Shown piece by piece: positions 1 through 5,480 of a DNA stretch of 7,267 nucleotides (position 1 is the first letter of the stretch; each line of letters begins with the position of its first letter). A model generated the notes under the pieces. The model searched no databases, was not told the origin of the DNA, and saw only the letters and a list, made by a program, of their open reading frames with translations. A program made the position numbers and the translations under genes. This DNA comes from Acidulodesulfobacterium sp021802425 (GTDB lineage Bacteria > SZUA-79 > Acidulodesulfobacterales > Acidulodesulfobacteraceae): assembly GCA_021802425.1 (NCBI GenBank), contig JAJZXJ010000032.1, positions 1-7,267 of the forward strand. The letters are read 5' to 3'.

Positions 1-482
1 AACATCCACATACCTATAGGCGTTACTAACCTTAAGTATGCCTGCCTTAAACCGAATGTGGCAAAATCATGGTTAAAACCGGTTGGCGCAGGAGTATAAC
101 CCAAAGTACTCCAGCCGTTCGTTCCATAACCGTTACCTGCTAAACCCGTCGGGTTATAATCGTTAGTCATATCAAACTGCATCGGAACGCTTACGAGAGG
201 CATGCCGCCGCCCGCGTTGCCGTAACTAATGTTAGTATTTAACCTTAACCTCTGCGTAAAATTTTGAAAGCTGTTTCTTGTAGGATAGCCTGAAGAATCG
301 TTAAAATATTCGGCCTGATTCTGCGCCCAGAACGCCCTGCCGATAAACTGGCCGTTCAGCGAAAAGCTAACCCCGTTTTTAGCAGCCTGCGAAGCGGCAA
401 AAGACGGCGAAGCCGTTGTTAATGCTAAAAAACCGGCAATTGCAACTGTAAGCAATGCCAGCAATGAAATTTTTCTCTTCAT
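1..482 (-). CDS. Exported envelope protein, probably outer-membrane beta-barrel (3' end outside window)
   Basis: I translated this gene by hand from an ATG at 480-482; it is open to the window edge, giving about 160 residues of N-terminal sequence. It starts with a textbook Sec signal peptide: MKRKISL, a hydrophobic stretch (LLALLTVAIAGFLAL), then a probable cleavage site after PSFA (about residue 29). The mature part begins with SFSLNGQFIGRAFWAQNQ and continues with FTQRLRLNTNISYG and FATFGLRQAYLRLV. These alternating polar/hydrophobic strands, rich in aromatic residues, Asn and Gly, are typical of porin-like or alginate-export-like beta-barrels. A strong Shine-Dalgarno and a good promoter precede it, which fits an abundant envelope protein. 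The family cannot be named, because only the first strands are visible; a periplasmic beta-rich protein is the alternative. Confident as an exported CDS, moderate for the barrel. Confidence 0.8.
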   Translation of the reverse strand, partial: MKRKISLLALLTVAIAGFLALTTASPSFAASQAAKNGVSFSLNGQFIGRAFWAQNQAEYFNDSSGYPTRNSFQNFTQRLRLNTNISYGNAGGGMPLVSVPMQFDMTNDYNPTGLAGNGYGTNGWSTLGYTPAPTGFNHDFATFGLRQAYLRLVTPIGMWM

Positions 483-486
483 CTTT

Positions 487-492
487 ACCTCC
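487..492 (-). promoter_or_regulatory. Strong Shine-Dalgarno of the exported envelope protein
   Basis: On the minus strand the sequence reads GGAGGT, then AAAG, then ATG: a full Shine-Dalgarno match, 4 bases before the start codon. It fixes the start of the envelope gene. It is the best ribosome-binding site in the window, as most other genes here have weak ones. Confidence 0.85.
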
Positions 493-559
493 GTATTAAA
501 TTAAATTTTAAAAATTAAAAAACTTGGAACATCCCCCTATAGCAGTAGTTTTAATAAAA

Positions 560-587
560 CTTATCATATATCAAGTCGGCTTGTCAA
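560..587 (-). promoter_or_regulatory. Sigma-70-type promoter of the envelope protein gene
   Basis: On the minus strand there is a perfect -35 TTGACA (582-587), a 16-base spacer and a -10-like GATAAG (560-565, 4 of 6 consensus). An A/T-only stretch upstream (about 590-640) could act as an UP element. Transcription would begin near 553, leaving a leader of about 70 bases before the ATG at 482. The -10 register is uncertain because nearby hexamers also score moderately. I see no clear terminator for lpxC between 588 and 698; this spacer holds only AT-rich sequence and a short tandem ATATGCTT/ATATGCTA. Confidence 0.6.
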
Positions 588-698
588 GCACAAATAAATA
601 TTTTAAAAAATTATTAATTTATTATAAAAGTTAGATTTATTCTAATATATGAATATGCTTATATGCTAATTACGCTATTGGACGTTGTTTCCGGTATA

Positions 699-1724
699 TT
701 ACGCGAACTGGGCGCGGGCGGCATTTGGAACTGCCGCCTGTTTATTATTTTCCGCAGGTATTCCGTCATTCGGCTCCCTATCGTTTAAAAAACCGTTTAT
801 CTTCTTTACCAGCTTAGAATTTATATCGTGTCCGGTCTTTTTTGCTACCACCCTGCCTTTAATCCTGTAACCCGAAAGATATAAGTCGCCGATTAAATCC
901 AGTACTTTATGCCTTATGAACTCGTCTTTATATCTAAGCCCTTCTTTGTTAAGAACGGAGGTTTCGTCCAGCACTAAAGCATTATCCAAGCTCCCGCCCA
1001 GCGCAAGCCCGTTCTTTTTTAAATATTCGACATCCTTTAAGAAACCGAATGTCCTTGCCTTTGAAATCTCCTTATGAAAGTTAAACCCGTCAATTTTCAA
1101 ATCGAAAGAGCCGGAGCTTACTAACGGGTGATTAAAGTCCATAATATAAGATATTTCGAAGCCGTTTGCGGGATATACGGCAATGCTTACATCGCCCTCG
1201 TTTGCGCTTTTCTCCCCCGCATGCTTTTCCGAATAAATATCCCCGCTCTTTAATATTATCGGTTTAAATACCTCTATATACCTTCTGTTTGCATTTAACT
1301 CTTTAATTCCGCTTTCGTAAAACGCTTCGTAAAAGACCCTTGCGCTGCCGTCCATAGCCGGAATCTCATCTCCGTAAACCTCTATAACGGCATTGTCGAT
1401 ACCCGCACCCCATAAAGCCGACATTAAATGTTCGACGGTAGAAATGCACCCTGCGCCGCTTTTGCCGCTTCCAGCCTCTTTACCTGTCCTTCCTATGCTG
1501 GTTCTTAATGTCGTGGAACAGATATTGCCGGCATCGGCTTTAATTATAACATTCGGCTTTAAGTCCTTTCGTACGAAGGTAATGCCCGAACCTGCTTTTG
1601 CCGGTTTAACCGCAATGGACGACTCTTTGCCCGTGTGCAAACCGATTCCTTTAAAGAAAAGTATGTTGGCTACGGTGCATTGAAATTCGTCTTTTTCTTC
1701 TTTTAATATTGCAAATTTTTCCAT
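699..1724 (-). CDS. lpxC: UDP-3-O-acyl-N-acetylglucosamine deacetylase
   Basis: LpxC is the cytosolic zinc enzyme that deacetylates UDP-3-O-acyl-GlcNAc, the committed step of lipid A synthesis. The protein is 341 residues; the family is usually about 300. The N-terminal family motif is GIGLHTGK (26-33). The first zinc ligand region is STVEHLMSAL, with Glu98 as probable catalytic base and His99 as ligand. IPAMDGSA (121-128), MDFNHPLV (195-202) and ARTFGF (223-228) are family hallmarks. The second zinc site is HKVLDLIGDL, with His272 and Asp276, and His299 in KTGHD is the catalytic His. All key residues are therefore present. Extra length comes from about 14 residues before the conserved start, a loop near 165-178 and a C-terminal tail (about 312-341) ending ARAQFA. 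The ATG start has no good Shine-Dalgarno, but no later ATG precedes the conserved core. Confidence 0.97.
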   Translation of the reverse strand: MEKFAILKEEKDEFQCTVANILFFKGIGLHTGKESSIAVKPAKAGSGITFVRKDLKPNVIIKADAGNICSTTLRTSIGRTGKEAGSGKSGAGCISTVEHLMSALWGAGIDNAVIEVYGDEIPAMDGSARVFYEAFYESGIKELNANRRYIEVFKPIILKSGDIYSEKHAGEKSANEGDVSIAVYPANGFEISYIMDFNHPLVSSGSFDLKIDGFNFHKEISKARTFGFLKDVEYLKKNGLALGGSLDNALVLDETSVLNKEGLRYKDEFIRHKVLDLIGDLYLSGYRIKGRVVAKKTGHDINSKLVKKINGFLNDREPNDGIPAENNKQAAVPNAARAQFA

Positions 1725-1753
1725 CGTAATAAATTTATTAACCCCATAAAATC

Positions 1754-1759
1754 ATTATA
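1754..1759 (-). promoter_or_regulatory. Candidate -10 element upstream of lpxC
   Basis: A perfect TATAAT on the minus strand lies 29 bases before the lpxC ATG. The expected -35 position has no good match, so this is only a candidate in AT-rich DNA. Confidence 0.3.
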
Positions 1760-1774
1760 GAAAATTTCTTATAT

Positions 1775-1847
1775 AGATTATCGCTTCGCTCTCGGCTTTC
1801 AGCCTCGTGAAGTTTCAAAGAAACTTTCCCGCTTTCGCGGGAATGAC
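1775..1847. repeat. Dispersed palindromic repeat, long form, cut by the assembly gap
   Basis: The plus strand begins AGATTATCGCTTCGCT and ends CCCGCTTTCGCGGGAATGAC, matching the start and end of the short copy at 4685-4711. In between are small hairpins: GGCT-TTC-AGCC (1794-1804), AGTTTC-AAA-GAAACT (1811-1825) and TTCCCGC-TTTC-GCGGGAA (1826-1843). The copy runs straight into the N run. It looks like a REP/VIPAKAGIQ-type dispersed element. It does not encode a gene; the weak open frame here reads across the Ns. Confidence 0.65.
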
Positions 1848-1947
1848 NNNNNNNNNNNNNNNNNNNNNNNNNNNNNNNNNNNNNNNNNNNNNNNNNNNNN
1901 NNNNNNNNNNNNNNNNNNNNNNNNNNNNNNNNNNNNNNNNNNNNNNN
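1848..1947. other. Assembly gap of 100 N
   Basis: There are exactly 100 Ns, the conventional placeholder for a scaffold gap of unknown length. True distance and content between lpxC and queH are therefore unknown, and a gene could be missing. The left edge is a dispersed repeat, the likely cause of the break. Confidence 0.97.
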
Positions 1948-1957
1948 AGTTTTTACC

Positions 1958-1984
1958 TGCAAAAAATGTGCCAATATCGGCACA
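1958..1984 (-). promoter_or_regulatory. Sigma-54-like promoter motif overlapping a terminator-like hairpin
   Basis: On the minus strand TGGCACATTTTTTGCA (1958-1973) matches the sigma-54 consensus TGGCAC-N5-TTGCA exactly. The same bases overlap an inverted repeat, TGTGCC-GATATT-GGCACA (1967-1984), followed by six Ts (1961-1966). That could instead be an intrinsic terminator for queH, which ends about 120 bases upstream. The two readings cannot be separated here, and the downstream DNA is interrupted by the gap. The rest of 1985-2104 holds no recognisable feature. Confidence 0.4.
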
Positions 1985-2104
1985 AAGGGCTTGAATAGAT
2001 AAAAATTAAGAAAATCAAGCGGTTACATTGCGGCTACAAAACGGGCTTTCTTGACGCTTTAGTTAAATACGAATTTTTGTTCGCATTATGGCGCGAACTA
2101 AAAT

Positions 2105-2641
2105 TCATGGTTTATAAAACCTTTCTTTTTCGCTGTAAATGCACCCGCAGTATTGCTGGCGGTATAAGCCGTATTCGTAAGACAGCTTTACCCCTTCCTT
2201 ATAACCCAGCCTGAAGTCCTCATAGTAAAAATTCACGCCGTATTTTTTTTGCAGGTTAAAACCGACCTCTTTAATGTAATCGTGTTTTTGATGTTTGCTG
2301 TATAAAAGAGTGGTCGAAAAATGGGTAAATTTGGAGGATTTTGCAAGGGCAGCGGTTTTTTCAAGCCTTTTGCTTAAACAGTAATAGCAACGGTTTTCTT
2401 CCCTGAATGCGACATTTCTAATAAACTCCTCCATATCGTAATTTTTTTCGTAGATAACCTTAAAATCAACCGTTTTGCTAAATTTTTTTAAGGATTCCTC
2501 TCTTCTTAAATACTCGCCGTACGGGTGAATATTAGGATTGTAAAAATAACCGATAACGGTACCGAACCCTTTATTTACAACCGTATAAGGATACATTAAA
2601 CAAGGGGAGCAACAGATATGAAGCAGAAGTTTATTTTCCAT
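2105..2641 (-). CDS. queH: Epoxyqueuosine reductase QueH
   Basis: QueH (former DUF208) reduces epoxyqueuosine to queuosine in tRNA, the last step of the pathway, as a non-orthologous alternative to QueG. It uses an iron-sulfur cluster and needs no cobalamin. The 178-residue protein spans the whole family core. The N-terminal motif is HICCSPCLMYP (Cys10, Cys11, Cys14). In the middle are ENRCYYCLSKRLEKTA (Cys85, Cys88) and FSTTLLYSKHQKHDYI, and near the end DFRLGYKEG and LYRQQYCGCIYS (Cys165, Cys167). These seven cysteines include the family's metal-binding set. The gene follows the toxin-antitoxin cassette and its palindrome, and no preQ1-type riboswitch is seen upstream. The ATG lies directly before the HICC motif, but its Shine-Dalgarno is weak (AAGG about 14 bases away). 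Other queuosine genes are not in the window. Confidence 0.93.
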   Translation of the reverse strand: MENKLLLHICCSPCLMYPYTVVNKGFGTVIGYFYNPNIHPYGEYLRREESLKKFSKTVDFKVIYEKNYDMEEFIRNVAFREENRCYYCLSKRLEKTAALAKSSKFTHFSTTLLYSKHQKHDYIKEVGFNLQKKYGVNFYYEDFRLGYKEGVKLSYEYGLYRQQYCGCIYSEKERFYKP

Positions 2642-2674
2642 TTTTTTGTATAACCTTAAACCGCCGTTAGAGCA

Positions 2675-2718
2675 GCAAGAAAAAAGGGGTCTGATTTGAA
2701 ATCAGACCCCTTTTTTTT
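2675..2718. repeat. Perfect palindrome, copy A, at the HEPN 3' end; terminator-like
   Basis: After GCAAG, a run of six A leads to the arms GGGGTCTGATTT (2686-2697) and AAATCAGACCCC (2699-2710) around a single central base (2698), then eight Ts. With the A/T runs each arm is 18 bases. A GC-rich stem between A and T runs would terminate transcription in both directions, so it could end the MNT-HEPN transcript. The same core recurs at 3521-3545. The HEPN stop codon (2702-2704) lies inside the right arm. Confidence 0.9.
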
Positions 2719-3124
2719 CGAGTGTCTTGAACTTTAATTTTTCACGGACAAAACTAACGGTCGTTTGAGCTAAAGATATAGCCTTCCTGGTTTCTTCGGC
2801 TGACGGCATGTTAAAATTATCGTGTAAGTCATAATCATTGGGATATCTAATTCCCACGGCATAATCGGTCAGTTTCCCGATACCCATGTTTGATAACTTT
2901 TCAAATTCAGGGTCGATTAAGGTGCATTCTACGAGAAGTCTGTCTATATCATGGACATTTTTAATTTCTATATCATTTGCTATTAAAAAAGCCTTTAAAT
3001 ATTTTTCGGCGGCCTGCTGAGCATGATAGCAGACCACGTCCGAGGGTAAGATTTTACTATGGTTCGTAACATCTAAATCATGATCGGCCTTAACCATCCA
3101 CGCTTTAACCGTATTTTTACCCAA
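2702..3124 (-). CDS. HEPN-domain protein, probable toxin of an MNT/HEPN pair
   Basis: HEPN proteins paired with minimal nucleotidyltransferases form toxin-antitoxin systems in which HEPN is the toxin, often an RNase. The 140 residues are helical and carry the family marks: WMVKADHDL (9-17), CYHAQQAAEKYLKAFL (32-47), VHDIDRLL (57-64) and GIRYPNDYDLH (91-101). Arg93 and His101 are 7 residues apart, slightly longer than the classical Rx4-6H RNase motif, so catalytic activity is not assured. This looks like the COG2250-type branch rather than the HepT/DUF86 branch. I accept the TTG start at 3124: GAGGGG stands about 7 bases before it, it overlaps the upstream stop by 8 bases (translational coupling), and the next ATG (residue 10) would cut the conserved first helix. 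The last codons and the stop (KKGV-TGA) come from palindrome copy A. Confidence 0.88.
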   Translation of the reverse strand: MGKNTVKAWMVKADHDLDVTNHSKILPSDVVCYHAQQAAEKYLKAFLIANDIEIKNVHDIDRLLVECTLIDPEFEKLSNMGIGKLTDYAVGIRYPNDYDLHDNFNMPSAEETRKAISLAQTTVSFVREKLKFKTLEKKGV

Positions 3125-3449
3125 GCGTCATCCCCTCTTTTAATGCATAATAACTTATAAGTCCCTTGTCATCTTTTTCTTTTACTAATTTATTAACGTA
3201 TTTAATAATAATATCGCTTGCGATGTAACGAGCAAGTCTTCTTCGAATATGCCATGTTAAGTCTAATTTTTTATCGCGAGAAATATCTCTATTTATTGCA
3301 ACCAGAAAATCATAATCGCTGCCTTCCTTATAATCCCCTCTCGCCCTTGAACCAAATAAAACAATCCTTTCAACCTTATATCCGGCTTTTTCGATTTCTT
3401 CCGTAATGATTCTTTTTGCGATCTCGATGTTTTTGTCTATCTTTTCCAT
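3117..3449 (-). CDS. Minimal nucleotidyltransferase (MNT), probable antitoxin
   Basis: This is a small DNA polymerase-beta-type nucleotidyltransferase, 110 residues from the ATG at 3447-3449. The signature GSx10DxD is complete: FGSRARGDYKEGSDYDF, with Gly33-Ser34, Asp45 and Asp47. A third probable carboxylate is Asp79 in IASDIII. Paired MNT proteins neutralise the HEPN toxin, in characterised HepT systems by adding AMP to it. It is encoded first and overlaps the HEPN start by 8 bases, so the two are co-translated. A longer open frame reaches a TTG at 3512, but the extra 21 residues are unlike the family, contain the promoter and have no Shine-Dalgarno; I reject that start. The ATG also lacks a clear Shine-Dalgarno. 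The pair is inserted between ruvB and queH. Confidence 0.9.
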   Translation of the reverse strand: MEKIDKNIEIAKRIITEEIEKAGYKVERIVLFGSRARGDYKEGSDYDFLVAINRDISRDKKLDLTWHIRRRLARYIASDIIIKYVNKLVKEKDDKGLISYYALKEGMTLG

Positions 3450-3458
3450 AATAAGTTG

Positions 3459-3467
3459 ATTATAACA
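3459..3467 (-). promoter_or_regulatory. Extended -10 promoter of the MNT/HEPN pair
   Basis: On the minus strand TGTTATAAT is a perfect extended -10 (TGnTATAAT). The -35 region is poor, as is common for extended -10 promoters. The expected start of transcription (about 3452) is only a few bases before the MNT ATG at 3449, which would make the mRNA almost leaderless and explain the missing Shine-Dalgarno. Confidence 0.5.
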
Positions 3468-3508
3468 TTTTTTTATTAAAACAAAGAATTTTCTTTTATA
3501 AGCCCAAG

Positions 3509-3552
3509 GCAAGAAAAAAAGGGGTCTGATTTGAAATCAGACCCCTTTTTTT
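3509..3552. repeat. Perfect palindrome, copy B, between ruvB and the MNT gene; terminator-like
   Basis: This has the same layout and core as copy A: GCAAG, seven A, arms 3521-3532 and 3534-3545 around the single base 3533, then seven T. Each arm is 19 bases with the A/T runs. It lies 14 bases past the ruvB stop and could terminate the ruv transcript. The centres of copies A and B are 835 bases apart, enclosing the toxin-antitoxin cassette. Copies identical over the 25-base core suggest a mobile REP-like or MITE-like palindrome rather than two independent terminators. Confidence 0.9.
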
Positions 3553-3565
3553 CCCTTTTTTCCAT

Positions 3566-4648
3566 TTAAAATAAAGAGTCTTCTTTTGTCAGGCCAAAAT
3601 GCTTGTAAGCAAGTTCCGTGGCAATCCTGCCCTTTTTTGTCCGCAATATAAACCCGCAAGAAACAAGGTAAGGCTCGACTACATCCTCAAGGGTATCTTT
3701 TTCGTCGTTCATTGCCTGCGCAATCGTTTCTATTCCAACCGGTCCGCCGCCAAATTTGTCTATTATCATTCTTAAAAAAAGTTTGTCGTTAGCATCAAGC
3801 CCTAATTCGTCAATCCCGAGGCTTTCAATTCCGAATTTTGCAACGCCTATGTCAACGGCATCTTTTTTTAAATGAACCATATAATCCCTCAGCCGCCTTA
3901 AAAGCCTGTTTGCAATCCTCGGCGTTCCCCTTGAACGGCGCGCAATTTCAAAAGCGGCCTTATTGTCTATCTTAATGCCGTAAAGGGATGCGCTTCTTAT
4001 AACAATCCTTGCCAGGTCGTCCGGTTCATAATATTCAAGCCTCGAAGAAAACCCGAACCTGTCCCGAAGCGGAGACGGAATAAGTCCTGCCCTTGTGGTT
4101 GCGCCGATAAGCGTAAACCTCGGCAGGCTGATTCTTATGGATTTTGCCGTTGCACCCTCGCCTATTATAATATCGAGTTTAAAATCCTCCATGGCGGGAT
4201 AAAGCATCTCGGCAGCGGGCTTCGGCAGCCTGTGTATCTCGTCGATAAATATAATATCGCCGTTGCCTGCGGAAGATAAAAGCGCCGCAATATCGCCCGC
4301 CTTTTCGATTGAAGGCCCGGAGGTTATTTTTATATTAACCCCGAGTTCATGGGAGATGATACTTGCAAGCGTGGTTTTGCCAAGTCCCGGCGGCCCAAAA
4401 AATAAAAGGTGGTCTAAATCGTGATGTCCCAGGGTAGAACTTCTTTTTTTAGAAGCATTTATAAAAATTAAAAGATTTTCTTTGAGTTTGGTTTGACCGA
4501 TATATTCGTCAAAACTGGCGGGTCTTACAGGGTTGTCAAATTCGTTACCCTCTTCCTTTAACAAACCTTCCGCTTCACTCCCGTGAAGTTCCTTATTATC
4601 GATATTTTTATCGTCTTCGTCCGTAAAATCTTTTTTAAAAGAACCCAT
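3566..4648 (-). CDS. ruvB: Holliday junction branch migration ATPase RuvB
   Basis: RuvB is the hexameric AAA+ motor that pumps DNA through the RuvA-bound Holliday junction. The protein has 360 residues. The conserved part begins at RPASFDEYIGQ (42-52). Walker A is GPPGLGKT (85-92) and Walker B is IIFIDEIHR with Asp136 and Glu137. Sensor 1 lies in FTLIGATTR (178-186), the arginine finger region is PLRDRFG (Arg197 likely), and sensor 2 is RGTPRIANR with Arg244. The C-terminal winged helix runs from about 283 and includes GGGPVGIETIA and DVVEPYL. All ATPase residues are present. An acidic N-terminal stretch of about 40 residues precedes the core, some 17 more than in E. coli, so the true start could be later, but no better start with a Shine-Dalgarno is visible. 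The gene follows ruvA after 72 bases that contain a dispersed repeat. Confidence 0.98.
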   Translation of the reverse strand: MGSFKKDFTDEDDKNIDNKELHGSEAEGLLKEEGNEFDNPVRPASFDEYIGQTKLKENLLIFINASKKRSSTLGHHDLDHLLFFGPPGLGKTTLASIISHELGVNIKITSGPSIEKAGDIAALLSSAGNGDIIFIDEIHRLPKPAAEMLYPAMEDFKLDIIIGEGATAKSIRISLPRFTLIGATTRAGLIPSPLRDRFGFSSRLEYYEPDDLARIVIRSASLYGIKIDNKAAFEIARRSRGTPRIANRLLRRLRDYMVHLKKDAVDIGVAKFGIESLGIDELGLDANDKLFLRMIIDKFGGGPVGIETIAQAMNDEKDTLEDVVEPYLVSCGFILRTKKGRIATELAYKHFGLTKEDSLF

Positions 4649-4684
4649 ATAATAATTTATTGTTTTATAAATTGTTTAGAGTAA

Positions 4685-4711
4685 TGGATTACCGCTTTCG
4701 CGGGAATAACA
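4685..4711. repeat. Dispersed palindromic repeat, short form, between ruvA and ruvB
   Basis: The plus strand reads TGGATTACCGC-TTTC-GCGGGAATAACA, a hairpin with CCGC/GCGG arms and the flanks seen in the other copies. It lies in the 72-base spacer between ruvA and ruvB, so it would be transcribed as an mRNA hairpin within the operon. It has the same orientation as the copies at 1775-1847, 4940-4969 and 6025-6036. It lacks a T run and does not look like a terminator. Confidence 0.7.
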
Positions 4712-4720
4712 TTCTGACAA

Positions 4721-5470
4721 TTAAATATTTTTTAACGAATATATATATTTCAAACACTCCTTTGTCAATATTTCGGTGTCGATATCCGTTATCCCCCCGC
4801 CTTTTATATTTGTATAAACCTTGCTTGCAAGATTAAAAGACTCTAATTTTGAATATCCCAACGCCTCTAAAGCACATGAAGATTCAAGAATAATACCGGA
4901 GGCATCGGCAAAATTTAAGTTATTATCCATAGCGCCTCTCTGGATTTCCGCTTCCTTCGGAATGACATGCGGGGTTGGGGCATCGACGGAATTTAAATTA
5001 TTATCCAAACCTGCGCCGCCGCGTCTGCTTTCGCCAATATCTTCAGCCTTTATATTGTCGTCGATTAAGGCAGGTTTTTTAAGGATTTTATTTTTAAGCT
5101 CCATAATGATGCGTTCGGCTTTAGCTTTGCCTATGCCTTTAATTTGCGATAGCGCGGATATGTCCTGCGTGGTTAAAATATTTAAAAAGTTATTGGGGTC
5201 GATTCCCGAAAGAACTGTTACGGCAAGCTTTGGCCCGACATCTTTAACTTCCAGAAGAAGACTAAAGATTTCTCTTTGCAGGGAGGTATGAAACCCGTAA
5301 AGCGTAATACGGTCTTCCCTGACATATGTATAAATGAAAAAACTCGAATTTTGATTTAAAGGGCCTGCGGCAGGAATAAATACCTCATATCCGACCCCGT
5401 TTGTCTCTAATATTATAGAGGATTTTTCGTTATCCCTGTAAATTACCCTTCCTTTTAAATAGGCAATCAT
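4721..5470 (-). CDS. ruvA: Holliday junction DNA-binding protein RuvA, with an enlarged linker
   Basis: RuvA tetramers bind the Holliday junction and load RuvB. Domain I (about 1-62) is the OB fold, starting MIAYLKGRV and including VREDRITLYGF with the acidic-pin pair Glu52-Asp53. Domain II (about 65-135) has both helix-hairpin-helix motifs, VKDVGPKLA (75-83) and IKGIGKAKAERII (110-122). Domain III, which contacts RuvB, is about 196-249 (ALEALGYSKLE). RuvA is normally near 190-205 residues; this one has 249. The excess is in the flexible linker (about 136-195), where DNNLNSVDA and DNNLNFADA flank the repeat-encoded HVIPKEAEIQ. The frame is intact, so function is probably kept. The gene begins 10 bases after the ruvC stop and has a weak Shine-Dalgarno. 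Confidence 0.97.
   Translation of the reverse strand: MIAYLKGRVIYRDNEKSSIILETNGVGYEVFIPAAGPLNQNSSFFIYTYVREDRITLYGFHTSLQREIFSLLLEVKDVGPKLAVTVLSGIDPNNFLNILTTQDISALSQIKGIGKAKAERIIMELKNKILKKPALIDDNIKAEDIGESRRGGAGLDNNLNSVDAPTPHVIPKEAEIQRGAMDNNLNFADASGIILESSCALEALGYSKLESFNLASKVYTNIKGGGITDIDTEILTKECLKYIYSLKNI
4902..5007. repeat. Dispersed repeat within ruvA, flanked by 28-base direct repeats
   Basis: Two direct repeats, 4902-4929 and 4980-5007, agree at 24 of 28 positions and are offset by 78 bases (26 codons). Between them, 4940-4969 reads CTGGATTTCCGC and TCGGAATGACATG on the plus strand, a diverged copy of the dispersed palindrome. On the coding strand it gives HVIPKEAEIQ, the counterpart of the VIPAKAGIQ peptide typical of such elements. 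The reading frame is kept throughout. Confidence 0.75.
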
Positions 5471-5480
5471 TTAACCATTT

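Noticed and set aside
653..668. Tandem ATATGCTT/ATATGCTA near the lpxC 3' end
   Set aside because: This is a short imperfect repeat in very AT-rich DNA, likely chance; it is neither a terminator nor a clear operator.
685..870. Plus-strand open frame opposite the lpxC 3' end
   Set aside because: It lies antisense to the well-supported lpxC, has no family-like sequence and no ribosome-binding site.
1393..1683. Plus-strand open frame opposite the lpxC 5' half
   Set aside because: It is a shadow of lpxC, whose minus-strand frame carries all catalytic residues.
1738..1998. Open frames on both strands spanning the first N run
   Set aside because: They exist only because Ns carry no stops; the real bases are dispersed repeat and intergenic DNA.
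3450..3512. N-terminal extension of the MNT gene from a TTG
   Set aside because: The extra 21 residues are unlike the family, cover the extended -10 promoter and lack a Shine-Dalgarno.
2675..3552. Possible CRISPR from the repeated palindrome
   Set aside because: There are only two copies, 835 bases apart, with genes between and no spacers.
4821..5291. Long plus-strand open frame of 156 codons opposite ruvA
   Set aside because: The minus frame has both helix-hairpin-helix motifs and domain III of RuvA; the plus frame resembles no family.
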